Source: Macrosoma leucophasiata
Lineage: Eukaryota; Arthropoda; Insecta; Lepidoptera; Hedylidae
Length of the DNA stretch: 64,000 bases
NCBI GenBank assembly: GCA_036365455.1
Contig: JAWQUS010000011.1
Coordinates: 9,010,001-9,074,000 of the forward strand
Direction of reading: 5' to 3'
Shown here: positions 45,601 to 53,234 of the stretch, piece by piece
How positions within the stretch are numbered: position 1 is the stretch's first letter
Layout of the letters: the number at the start of each line of letters is the position of its first letter
Program-made: the position numbers and the translations under genes
Notes under the pieces: model-generated
The model's database searches: none
Told to the model about the DNA's origin: nothing
Seen by the model: only the letters and a program-made list of their open reading frames with translations

Positions 45601-48600
45601 TAGAATCCGACCTTTCCTTACCGTTGAGTTGCGCACTATGCTGTGTGAATCTCTCATTCTGTCCAAGTTGAATTATGCAGATTCAGTTTATGGCTCTTGT
45701 ATTCTGAGCAGAACAAATAAGTTGTTGCAGAGGGTCCAGAATGCATGTGCGCGTTTTTGCTTCAATATACCTCCCAGAACACATGTTACTTCATTTCTTA
45801 ATTCAGGCAATCTGATGAAAATGGCTTCTCGCAGGAGACTACATCTAGCCACCTTGCTGTTCGGTATCGTGTTGTCGGGAAGACCCGAATTTCTATTCAG
45901 GAAGCTGTCTTGGCGTCGGGATCGCGCTCGTATTTTCACGAGGGCCACATATGACTTATTGGCCATGCCGAAGCATAGAACGGCGGCTTTCCGAGGTAGC
46001 TTTAGGTTTGCCGCTACCCGTTGTTGGAATGGCCTCCCTCCACCTTTGCGTGTCCTAAAAACGCAACGAGCATTTCGTTCTAAGTTCAAAGAAATGATCA
46101 TGGAGGAACAAAAATTGGCAAATTTGTAAAAGGAAAAAACAAAATTTCACCCTTCGATGCTGCTCTGGTGCATCCACTTCATTTGCCACAGAAAGACACA
46201 CGTGGTTTCCCAGCACCAGTGTATGCCACGTAGCTGCATTGTGGAGGCAGCCACGTCGTATGTCTTGTTTTCATGCCACGTACGACCGGTTTTGCCGGTT
46301 TATGCAATTATTGCAATTATTTATTGTGATATGTAGGTAAATGTTATTTAAATACACATATAAATGAGATGTTGCAAAAATGTATGGACCTCCGGCCATG
46401 TATTGTACACAATATCATTAACAAGCAAAATCAATATAAAAACGTTTTTTACTGCATATATACACTTATTTAGCTTTGTTGACAGTTACAAAACATTATT
46501 TGCAGTTAGAATTGCAACTCAAAACCAAGATGGCGAATATGGCGGGCGATGTCATTTTGACAAATTACACTAATATTCATATTGAAAATGATAAAATCGT
46601 TTGAAGTAAATGTGGTTGTAACTATAAAATATATTCTTGAATAAATAAATTGTATTTTTTTCTGATTCTCCTTTAATTTACCCATTTTTTCAGGTACTGT
46701 ACGTACCAGAGCCGAGCTTGCAACATCTCCTTTTAACTATTTTCTGTTTGTCATATCATAAATTTTCTGGAACCTGTCACTTGTCACTTGTCATAGTGAC
46801 AGATGACAGCATGTTTTATTTTTAGTGTATCATCAAACATGTTTGATACCACGCCACCAAATATTTGGATTAATTATTGTATGTATATATGTATCTTCGC
46901 GCCAGGTCCCTAACGGGGTAGGCAGAGAGTGTGTAACTAATAATTTATTTATTTATCTATATTTATGTAATATTACGTAATTTTGTATATAAATATAACA
47001 GTAGTATGCATGGAAGTTTTATGTAGTTGGGCGGCTTGTAATTCGCAAAGCCACTTACGGTGGTCCTATCAGAACACCAGCGCTGTAGTGTCAACTACAG
47101 CAATCAGCTGAGATAGGTACCATTTTTTTGGTCTCACACATACATCATGCCGGTAGTTGTGTTAAGTTGTTTCTGTTTTTATTATTGTTTTTTTTTCTTT
47201 ATTATTATTATCATTTGTTTATTTAGTGTGTGTGTGTGTGTGTCAAAAAATAAACGGCTAAACGTTCCGACGCTTGACAGCGATTAGGAAGTTCATATTT
47301 TTTTTGAAGATAGTACTCGTAAATATAAAGCGTTTTGTGAAGTTTTACTTTTCGAAAATGCACAGTTCTTAAGATATATTTTTTCAAAACTTCCATACAA
47401 ATCGACTAGATCGCCATTTTAAGTTTGTTTATATGTCATGTTTGGTGGCAGCATTGACATAAAACGTTTCATTACTCATCAACGGCATTTAGTTCTATTT
47501 CTTACCATGTTACTTATTTACGTATTTTTCGATTTCGATAATTAATATTGTTCTATTATAAGTATTCATTCTGTTTTGTGTAAATAATAACTTCTGTAGA
47601 ACATATTATCAGTATATTTTTACTTTTTTTACACATAAAATATACAAATTCGTTTTTACTTTGTTTGGAACGGAACGCAACGGACGCCATTTTGTTTGTT
47701 TTACATGCAGTGACAGCTGTGTCGAGCAGTCAGCGTTTGTTGCCCTAGCAGTTGAGATCGTTTTCACGTACTCCTGTAAGATTTCCAACGAGTGACTACC
47801 ATGGCGTCTCCTACCCATGTTTCCCATGAAGAGTTGGTTAGGTTAGGTTGTATATGTAAAAACAGCGCGCGAGCCGAGCGAGCGAAGCGAGCGTGCCGCG
47901 GCAGCGGCCGGCGAAGCGCCAGAACCAAACTGTTGTTTAGGAAATACAAGCGACAATTTTTTTTTTCTTTTAAAACTACGCGTTTTTTGTAGATTGAGGA
48001 GTGTAGTGTTGGGGAGGGAAGGGTACACCCTCCTTCACACATTTTATCATGCCCTAAAGCCCCCCTCTTACTTCAAAATTGAGTATTTTTAATGGAATCA
48101 GTGCTATAGCATATCTCCTAAAATCTGGGGGGTTGGTTGCCTCCCTCCCCTCTCCCCCTCCCCCTCCCCCCTTACCCCCACAAACCATCGGTAATTGTTG
48201 GAAAGTTTTACCAAATAAACTATTTCTATTTCTATATCACACAAATACAATTACACAAATATTAATATGTAATTATTTATTTGTCGCGAGCATACTCGGG
48301 TGAAACCCGTAGTATGCCGCGATCTATTTTATCAATACAAAATATCCACACGGTTTCGGGTACGCGCGCTTTGCGGGCGTGAGACCTACCCGCGAATACG
48401 CCGCCCGACCGCCGCGGTTGCAACGCCAGTCGTGCTTGCCTACTCGACGCGTTTTCTTTGTCTCGCTATTTTGTTGATATTATTTGATTTGGACTTGTAA
48501 TTTCTATGTTTAGTGTTTGTGCCGTGACCTATACGTACTGTTATATAATATTGTGACTTTCTCCTTGTTCTTCTTGTACTGTACCTTCTGTTGTGACGTT

Positions 48601-50131
48601 TATACAATTATAGTTAATGTGAAACAGTGTGTGCGGACTTGTTATTAGTAACGTACCATTTACTCCTTACCACACATCACATCACTCCTACATACCTAAA
48701 TAAAAACGTAATCGCTTAACCGATTTTGATGATTAATGTTTTAATCAAGAAAGAGCATGAAAGTAAATTAAACGCTGTCGAGGCGCACTATACTCTGCCT
48801 ACCCCGTAAGCCTGCGGAGGTATGTATCTTCACGCCAGGTCCCTAACGGAGTAGGCAGAGAGTGTAGAGCGCCAGACATCCCGGTTCTGACAAACCTCTC
48901 GTGCCTCGTCTACCTTCATCATTCTCTTCATACATGCACGCCGATTCCTAAGACTTTTGACCCCACCATCAGACCTATTTGGTCATGGTAGGTCAGCCTT
49001 GGTCTTCCTGGGCCTCTGCAACCATCCACATTCGCATTGTATATCTGTTTAGTCATTCGCTCATTCGACATTCTTTCTATATGCCCGAACCATCGGAGCA
49101 TGCCTTTTTTCATTTTTACACCGATACTATCATTCACACAAAGTCTCTGCGGAGGTGATTGCAAATTTCAATATTAGCCATTTCGCATGCATAAAAGTTA
49201 TTGTAACGATTTGACAAACTTACTTTATTCCAAATTTTTGCCTATTTAGTTTAATAAATATATTTTTGTTTCCAGGAATTTATTGGACAACATTTGAGAC
49301 AACTAAAAAAATATTCAATAAACCAGACTCTGAAAAAAATACGTTTTTATTTAATTTCTTTTGTGGATCTGTTGCTGGTAGTGTAAGTACATGCTTAACT
49401 TATGAAATAACATACCTGCATTCACTTGAATAAAAATAGTCAGATAATTATATGTAAATATTATTATTACAGCTTGCTGCTTTTATTACATTACCCTTCG
49501 ATGTGATTAAAACACATCAACAGATAGAATTAGGAGAGAAGGAAATTTATACTGGTGAGTACATTTTTTTATCTTTAAATATGTTTCGGTTCATTATTAT
49601 ATAATAAAGTGTTATAAAACTTATTGCCCTTGTGTCGCCAACATGAAATTTTGTAGCAACTTAGTTGACATGAATTTAAAGTCTATGTAGTAAATTGCTG
49701 TTTTCTTAAAATGATGGTAATCACCGCAATCGATTCAGTTGTGATTCAATATCTGTTTTAATTAGGTTTCCGCACAGTACCATCCGCGGCATTAACAATA
49801 ATGTAAAGGAGTTTGTTATTCTTTCCAAACAACATCAGACTCATGAAACTTTGTGTGGGTAGTAACCAACTTAAAACACGGAGAAAAATAGATAAGAAGT
49901 TGTTATTTTAAATTTTTAGATGGAAAAGTTCACCAACGCGCCTCAAATATGAAAGATATTGCTAAAAATATTTATAGAAATCATGGATTAAAAGGATTAT
50001 TTACTGGTCTGATGCCTCGAATATTTAAAGTAGCGCCTGCTTGCGCTATAATGATATCAACATTTGAATATGGAAAGCAGTTTTTCCGAACATACAACAC
50101 ACAACAGTACAAGGAAAAAATGCAAAGGTAA
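36585..50131 (+). CDS. SLC25A40: SLC25A39/SLC25A40-like mitochondrial carrier (8 coding exons)
   Basis: Joined exons are 36585-36675, 36774-36931, 38338-38500, 38573-38695, 39189-39287, 49276-49382, 49473-49554 and 49920-50131, giving 344 codons plus stop. All introns have GT-AG ends and phases match. The protein has three carrier repeats with signatures [11 protein letters not shown] (residues 32-42), [11 protein letters not shown] (161-171) and [11 protein letters not shown] (254-264). The close match to SLC25A39/40, including [20 protein letters not shown] and [14 protein letters not shown], points to the inner-membrane glutathione importer. Cysteines at 53, 57, 65 and 67 in the first matrix loop match the region linked in SLC25A39 to iron-sulfur sensing and turnover. 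Length fits the family (about 338-359). Orthology to SLC25A39 versus SLC25A40 is not resolvable here; insects have related genes called shawn and tyler. Intron 5 is 9,988 bp. Confidence 0.93.
36774..36931 (+). CDS. SLC25A40: SLC25A40-like exon 2, carrier signature 1 and Cys loop
   Basis: The acceptor is TTACAG and the donor GTAAAG. It carries PLDVVK (33-38) and the matrix loop [18 protein letters not shown] with four cysteines. It ends in phase 0 at HGTM, residue 83. Confidence 0.92.
37163..37393 (-). repeat. Family A repeat in intron 2
   Basis: The plus strand begins with TTTTTTTATGTAATAAAAGT, the complement of the poly(A) end, and reaches TTTAGCGGCAAGTATATTA. It is inserted in intron 2 of the carrier gene. 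Confidence 0.75.
37400..37448. repeat. Hairpin, 20-bp arms with one mismatch (intron 2)
   Basis: The arms at 37400-37419 and 37429-37448 pair at 19 of 20 positions around a 9-base loop. The right arm is TGGTACAATGAACATGTCAC. It lies directly after a family A copy. Confidence 0.75.
37650..37705. repeat. Perfect 26-bp hairpin with 4-base loop (intron 2)
   Basis: The left arm at 37650-37675 starts TAATTTGGTCTCTATTACAC and the right arm at 37680-37705 is its exact reverse complement. The loop is ATTG. It is shorter than most animal miRNA precursors and fully paired. Confidence 0.85.
37763..37863 (+). repeat. Family F repeat in intron 2
   Basis: It contains CCAACCGTCGCCCATAAGAG and GTGTCCATTCTATACATA, matching 645-758. 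Confidence 0.6.
38338..38500 (+). CDS. SLC25A40: SLC25A40-like exon 3
   Basis: Acceptor CTTTCAG, donor GTAAGT. It encodes [20 protein letters not shown] and the second membrane helix with [12 protein letters not shown], residues 84-137, ending in phase 1. Confidence 0.92.
38573..38695 (+). CDS. SLC25A40: SLC25A40-like exon 4, carrier signature 2
   Basis: Acceptor TTTTTTTTCAG, donor GTACTT. It encodes [20 protein letters not shown] and [18 protein letters not shown]. An internal GTGACA at about 38682 could be mistaken for a donor, but the later donor preserves phase with exon 5. Confidence 0.9.
39189..39287 (+). CDS. SLC25A40: SLC25A40-like exon 5
   Basis: Acceptor TTTTTTAG, donor GTAAAG. 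It encodes [20 protein letters not shown] and [12 protein letters not shown], the amphipathic matrix helix and start of helix 4. The following intron holds about 10 kb of transposable elements. Confidence 0.92.
39288..40248. other. Intron 5, unique AT-rich part
   Basis: No element end or coding signal was recognised. A GC-richer piece at 40075-40200 (GGTACCGTCCGCGGCGGACT) may be a repeat fragment. Confidence 0.4.
40249..41218 (-). mobile_element. Composite foldback repeat, copy 1 (intron 5)
   Basis: The plus strand starts TTAAGAAAAACCGACTTC and ends GAACTCGGTTAA. Inside, 40249-40370 and 40558-40675 are inverted arms (CGACTTCAAAACTGAAAAGT and complement) around a core that carries a SINE tail at 40430-40523. 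The rest, to 41218, is the AACCGAGTTCAAAAAACGAG half. The same composite occurs on the plus strand at 53235-54330, and a shortened one at 60085-60757. It is non-coding; the superfamily is unknown. Confidence 0.7.
40430..40523 (+). repeat. SINE tail captured in foldback repeat
   Basis: CGTAACCAGCGAATCGTGGG through CTGCCTACCCCTTCGGGG to GGCGTGAAG matches the 3' half of the SINE at 3204-3504. It lies in the loop between inverted arms in this copy and in the copy at 53235. Confidence 0.7.
41357..42190 (-). mobile_element. Miniature Ty3-type LTR element (TRIM-like), 5' LTR truncated
   Basis: Reading on the minus strand: a partial 5' LTR (42190-42040) ends in CCTCCACA. One base later comes TGGTGACCCCCGACGTGA, close to a tRNA-Trp primer site as used by CsRn1-type elements. 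About 430 bp of non-coding interior follow, then the purine tract TGGAGGGGAG (41612-41603) and a 246-bp 3' LTR (41602-41357) running TGATGTAG to CACA. No gag or pol is present. In the 5' LTR a block of about 65 bp is duplicated in tandem. Small ORFs over this region are translations of the LTR repeats. Confidence 0.75.
42191..44722 (+). mobile_element. Ty3-type (CsRn1-like) retrotransposon 3' half
   Basis: The pol region lacks gag, protease and the RT start. It is joined head to head with the miniature Ty3 element at 42190. After the pol stop at 44702 comes the purine tract CTGGAGGGGAG and then TGATGCAG, a probable LTR start, because the same arrangement (GGAGGGGAG then TGATGTAG) marks the miniature element. 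The downstream LTR is not defined because no partner LTR exists. Confidence 0.8.
42195..44702 (+). pseudogene. Ty3-type pol: RT, RNase H, integrase with one in-frame stop
   Basis: The frame starts in the RT at [15 protein letters not shown]. It then shows [14 protein letters not shown] (first RT aspartate), the catalytic YLDD at 42549-42560, and RNase H with [14 protein letters not shown] and DRELLAIDE. Integrase follows with a zinc region (H near [17 protein letters not shown]), the first aspartate in HLDLIGP, the second in [11 protein letters not shown] (43947) and the glutamate in NGLVERFHR (44055), a D-D35-E spacing. The tail [15 protein letters not shown] is typical of this lineage. The single defect within this frame is TGA at 43839-43841, between the first two integrase residues. 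Upstream domains are missing altogether. Confidence 0.85.
44870..46350 (+). mobile_element. 5'-truncated CR1/jockey-like LINE (intron 5)
   Basis: The element begins inside its RT, near CAGTCTGGGTTTCGCAGG. It runs through a 400-codon open frame and about 220 bp of 3' UTR containing CCACGTACGACCGGTTTTGC. The 3' boundary is placed just before the MITE at 46373. Target-site duplication was not identified. Confidence 0.75.
44927..46129 (+). pseudogene. CR1/jockey-like LINE RT, C-terminal part
   Basis: The 400-codon frame contains [20 protein letters not shown] (metal-binding aspartate), [20 protein letters not shown], the catalytic YADD in [23 protein letters not shown], and a C-terminal region ending [18 protein letters not shown]. 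The open frame extends upstream without a start because the first part of the protein, with endonuclease and RT motifs 0-2, is absent. No internal stop or frameshift was seen in what remains, so this insertion may be fairly young. It would not be active alone. Confidence 0.82.
46373..46733 (-). mobile_element. MITE, second copy of the AAGGAGATGTTGC family
   Basis: Its ends are GAGATGTTGC and GCAACATCTCC, and it contains the same GCAGTTAGAATTGCAACTCA core as the copies at 35164 and 60805 in opposite orientation. TA flanks are present, with an extra T on the right. Confidence 0.8.
46888..46940 (-). repeat. RTE LINE 3'-end fragment
   Basis: ATGTATCTTCGCGCCAGGTC and CTAACGGGGTAGGCAGAGAG is the complement of the RTE terminus. 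It is only about 50 bp long. Confidence 0.7.
46941..48745. repeat. Intron 5 region with low-complexity and unclassified repeats
   Basis: It includes a GT microsatellite at 47227-47243, a GC-rich block at 47865-47930 with AGCGAGCGAAGCGAGCGTGC (a motif common in lepidopteran repeats), a C-rich tract at 48150-48180, and a compact hairpin at 48280-48320 (TCGCGAGCATACT paired with AGTATGCCGCGA around CGGGTGAAACCCG). No exon was recognised. Confidence 0.45.
48746..48811 (+). repeat. RTE relic with internal deletion
   Basis: AAAGAGCATGAAAGTAAATT and ACGCTGTCGAGG matches the RTE coding strand at 58769-58802. It is followed directly by CTCTGCCTACCCCGTAAG, the RTE 3' end. About 360 bp between these points are missing. 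This older relic is the target of the next insertion. Confidence 0.65.
48822..49146 (-). mobile_element. Young 5'-truncated RTE insertion with 10-bp TSD
   Basis: The insertion corresponds to the last 340 bp of the RTE at 56186-59206 in reverse orientation and is nearly identical to it. It is flanked by CTGCGGAGGT at 48812-48821 and 49147-49156. It sits in intron 5 of the carrier gene, antisense to it, and in an older relic of the same family. Confidence 0.85.
49276..49382 (+). CDS. SLC25A40: SLC25A40-like exon 6
   Basis: Acceptor TGTTTCCAG, donor GTAAGT. It encodes [20 protein letters not shown] and [11 protein letters not shown], with phase 0 at the end. It is located 130 bp after the RTE insertion at 48822-49146, so that insertion is intronic. 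Confidence 0.92.
49473..49554 (+). CDS. SLC25A40: SLC25A40-like exon 7, carrier signature 3
   Basis: Acceptor ATTACAG, donor GTGAGT. It encodes [20 protein letters not shown] and GEKEIYT. Confidence 0.92.
49920..50131 (+). CDS. SLC25A40: SLC25A40-like exon 8 and stop
   Basis: Acceptor AATTTTTAG. It encodes the last amphipathic helix ([20 protein letters not shown]) and helix 6 ([17 protein letters not shown]), and ends in TAA at 50129-50131. Confidence 0.92.
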
Positions 50132-50179
50132 CAAACTATCATGTTAGGTTTTTATTTTACACTGCACAATCAGGGAACT

Positions 50180-50262
50180 GGTCACTTAATAATGGCAACC
50201 CTTGTTAAATACGTCCGACTGCTGGGCACCAGACTTTCCCCTTCTCGGGAGGAGGCCACTCA
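50180..50262 (-). repeat. LINE-tail fragment (family I) in carrier 3' UTR
   Basis: CTGCTGGGCACCAGACTTTC and CTCGGGAGGAGGCC is the complement of a segment also found at 52918-52990. It lies between the stop codon and the polyadenylation signal, so it is probably part of the mature 3' UTR. Confidence 0.5.
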
Positions 50263-50437
50263 AAAAAATATTGATTTATTTTTGTGTAAAATCTACTAGT
50301 ATTCTGGCATTCTTAAGTGTTGTCCATCCTCCAGTCCCTAATTATCGTAGAATTTTTGGGACACGTTGTTTAAATACAAGAATTGCTTATTTATTCTAAG
50401 GTTTAAAACCTGCCAAACAAAAGGAAAAATTTTCTTC

Positions 50438-50504
50438 AATAAAGCCATGATCCATTACATAAGAAATTTAAAAAAATCTTATGTAAAGAATCATGGCTTT
50501 ATTT
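50438..50504 (+). promoter_or_regulatory. Polyadenylation signal within a 27-bp inverted repeat
   Basis: AATAAA at 50438-50443 is the first canonical poly(A) signal after the carrier stop codon, 307 bp downstream. It is the outer end of a hairpin: AATAAAGCCATGATCC... pairs with ...AATCATGGCTTTATT at about 25 of 27 positions across a short A/T-rich loop. The opposite strand therefore also reads AATAAA at the far end. Confidence 0.65.
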
Positions 50505-50741
50505 GTAAAAATAAAAACTAAAAAAAAAACCGGTCAAGTGCATGTCGGGCCACGCGCGGTGTAGGGTTCCGTAGTTACAGAGTAAAAGATGAAATAAAAA
50601 AAAAAAAAAATATTTTGTAAGAACTTGTTCGAAATTTTCGAGTAAAGTACATTTGATCGACTATTACTCCCAAACTTGCAAGGCCAACTTAAGTGTGATA
50701 GTTTTCCTTTTAATTTCGTTATATATACTATTGCTGTAATA

Positions 50742-52355
50742 GACTACAAGCCCATGTTAAAAAATTGATGGGTCATTTGAACCACCAGGTGACCTATCTA
50801 GAGCGATATAAGAGCATAAAATAATAAGATTCAGCACTATGCCGTCACTTGTAAGCTGTCCAACTGAGTGCAGGTGAGAATTCAAAAGTACAGGTAGACT
50901 CAGTACATTTTGGTCACATATTTTCGTACGGCATTCTTACCAACGATAGACCCATTAAAAATAATAAGAAAGCGCACAGTGCCGTACAAAAATGGTGCGC
51001 CACGAAGTCGGATTTTTTTTTTATTTTCCGACAATTACCGGGGTAAATTTGGTCATTTGATTTTGTACGGCATCTGTGTCATACTATTTCAATAATGCTT
51101 TCAATTCATTATTCCGCAACGCCGTACAAAAATCATGCGACAAGGGGAAAAAATCGAGAGTTGCAACCCCCTTTCTGTCCGTAGTCCAGGGGGTGATTTG
51201 AAAAAGTACGGCATCGGTTCCAAAACATTATGTAGCACTCAAAAGTACTATTAAAAGTAATGCCGTCAAAAAATGATTGTTCCCTTGAATGTATATCAAT
51301 AATTATCTTAATTTCATCGTATTTTTGATTTATAAAGCTGTAAAATCATTTGAACCTGTACGGGAACTTTTTTTTTAACATGATATTATAAAATACAATT
51401 GTTATATAGTATTGCCGTTCAAAAGAAACCGTTCTAAAAAAAATTATAGAGAAATGCAAAAACTGAAATTTTGCAAATTATTGTAAAAATTTAAATATCA
51501 TTGATTAATGAAATATAATAGTTTTATACATTTTATTTCTTGTTTTAAATAGATGAATTAGGAAAAAATGATGCCGTACATTTTTGTGCAAACCATATCT
51601 TTTAGGCTGATGAAATCAACGCTTCAATTTTGAGGGTACTTTATGGCCATCTGATACAGTACGGTATTAACATATTTTTGAAGAGGACAATTGATAATAT
51701 GATAAAATCACTATGACGTCTAACTAAACTGAAACGGTGTGTATATTATGTCCATATTTCGTTATATGGAATTTTTCTTTTTGATTTTTTCTTTTTCGGT
51801 TTTTTTTCCCCTTTGAACCAACGAAAATGTACGGCACATGAAAAAATATTATCTATGCATAAAATAATTTCAAAATAAGTTTATTTCATGTTGTGTCAAA
51901 TCACCCCCTGGACTACGGAAAGAGAGGGGGTTGCAACTCTCGATTTCTTCCCCTTGTCGCATGATTTTTGTACGGCGTTGCGGAATAATGAATTGAAAGC
52001 ATTATTGAAATAGTATGACACAGATGCCGTACAAAATCAAATGACCAAATTTACCCCGGTAATTGTCAGAAAATAAAAAAAAATTCCGACTTCGTGGCGC
52101 ACCATTTTTGTACGGCACTGTGCGTTTTCTTATTATTTTTAATGGGTCTATCGTTGGTAAGAATGCCGTACAAAAATATGTGACCAAAATGTACTGAGTC
52201 TACCTGTACTTTTGAATTCTCACCTGCACTCAGTTGGACAGCTTACAAGTGACGGCATAGTGCTGAATCTTATTATTTTATGCTCTTATATCGCTCTAGA
52301 TAGGTCACCTGGTGGTTCAAATGACCCATCAATTTTTTAACATGGGCTTGTAGTC
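50742..52355. mobile_element. 1.6-kb element with 460-bp near-perfect inverted arms and periodic GTACGGC/GCCGTAC motifs
   Basis: Arms 50742-51201 and 51896-52355 match at about 98% (roughly eight differences seen). TA flanks both ends (50740-50741 and 52356-52357). The 694-bp centre is not palindromic. The heptamer GCCGTAC or its complement occurs 11 times: 50926, 50981, 51065, 51121, 51206, 51573, 51829, 51970, 52026, 52110 and 52165. No ORF above 61 codons has meaning, so the element is non-autonomous. A Tc1/mariner-like target site is inferred from the TA flanks. Confidence 0.85.
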
Positions 52356-52686
52356 TATAACGCTTGAATTTCTAACAATAACCGTTTAGTCTGTAGGGAA
52401 CTTGAGTCTAACGAAAATTTGCACTTTAAAGCTTAATAAGTCACGAACAGTTAATTAAATCGAAAAATGATGTTCGGACACTCATACTATTTTTTAAAAA
52501 CCTATCCAACGATACTACACACTATATGGAAATCGAAAATTAAAAAAAATATCTGTGAGTTACATGTAGGCGAGGTTACCCTAACTATATATTTTTTCAT
52601 GTTTTTATTTTACCACTTTGTCGGCGTAATTAAGATGTATACTTGTGCCAAATTTCAAGTCTCTAGTACTTATAGTTTTTGCGCTA

Positions 52687-52693
52687 AACTGCG

Positions 52694-52748
<55 letters not shown>
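52687..52748. repeat. GACA microsatellite
   Basis: About fourteen uninterrupted GACA units occur inside the right end of the surrounding repeat. The length is likely polymorphic. Confidence 0.95.
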
Positions 52749-52917
52749 GGACATGGCGAAACTATAAGGGTTCCTTGTTTACTACGGAACCCTAAAAATG
52801 GTACAATTACACCAATAGTTATATTATTATTTTAAGAATCTGAAGAACATTTTCGGCTGTTTAAAATATTTTTACCTCACCTGCATAAAAGTTTAAAATT
52901 AAAATTTATGTATCTTC

Positions 52918-52990
52918 TACAGGCCTCCCCCCAAAAAGGGGAGAGACTCGTGCCCAGCAGTGGGACGTATAGTGGGTTGCCATTATTATT
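52918..52990 (+). repeat. LINE-tail fragment (family I)
   Basis: GGCCTCCCCCCAAAAAGGGG, GTGCCCAGCAGTGGGACGTA and GGGTTGCCATTATTATT is a typical lepidopteran LINE 3' end. Confidence 0.55.
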
Positions 52991-53234
52991 TAATATTATA
53001 TATCTTCTACTGTTGGTAGGAAAGATCATATTTATTCTTCTTCTTTATTATAAAAATAATCTTTAGGATAAAATATTTTGAATATCAGGAAACATTCTTT
53101 AGGTTCTCTAGATATATTCACATCCATTGATTTGTACAGAAAAAATATATTCCATACATTTTTGGTGCTTGTCATGATTCTTTCTACCTGCATGTCTTTA
53201 CCCTTTTGTATTTTTTATGTTTGCACACATTCTT

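Larger units (their letters stand above)
50519..52797. mobile_element. GACA-microsatellite repeat element, interrupted
   Basis: The left end contains ACCGGTCAAGTGCATGTCGG and TAGGGTTCCGTAGT (50562-50575). The right end contains ATGGCGAAACTATAAGGGTT and ACTACGGAACCCTA (52781-52794), an inverted match. A GACA microsatellite (52687-52748) precedes the right end, as in copies widespread in lepidopteran genomes. The inner element at 50742-52355 splits it. Confidence 0.75.

Noticed and set aside
47830..47860. TTAGGTTAGG resembling insect telomere repeat
   Set aside because: Only two units, within ordinary intronic sequence.
50910..52187. Identical 61-codon ORFs on opposite strands
   Set aside because: They are mirror copies caused by the inverted arms of the element at 50742-52355; no domain.
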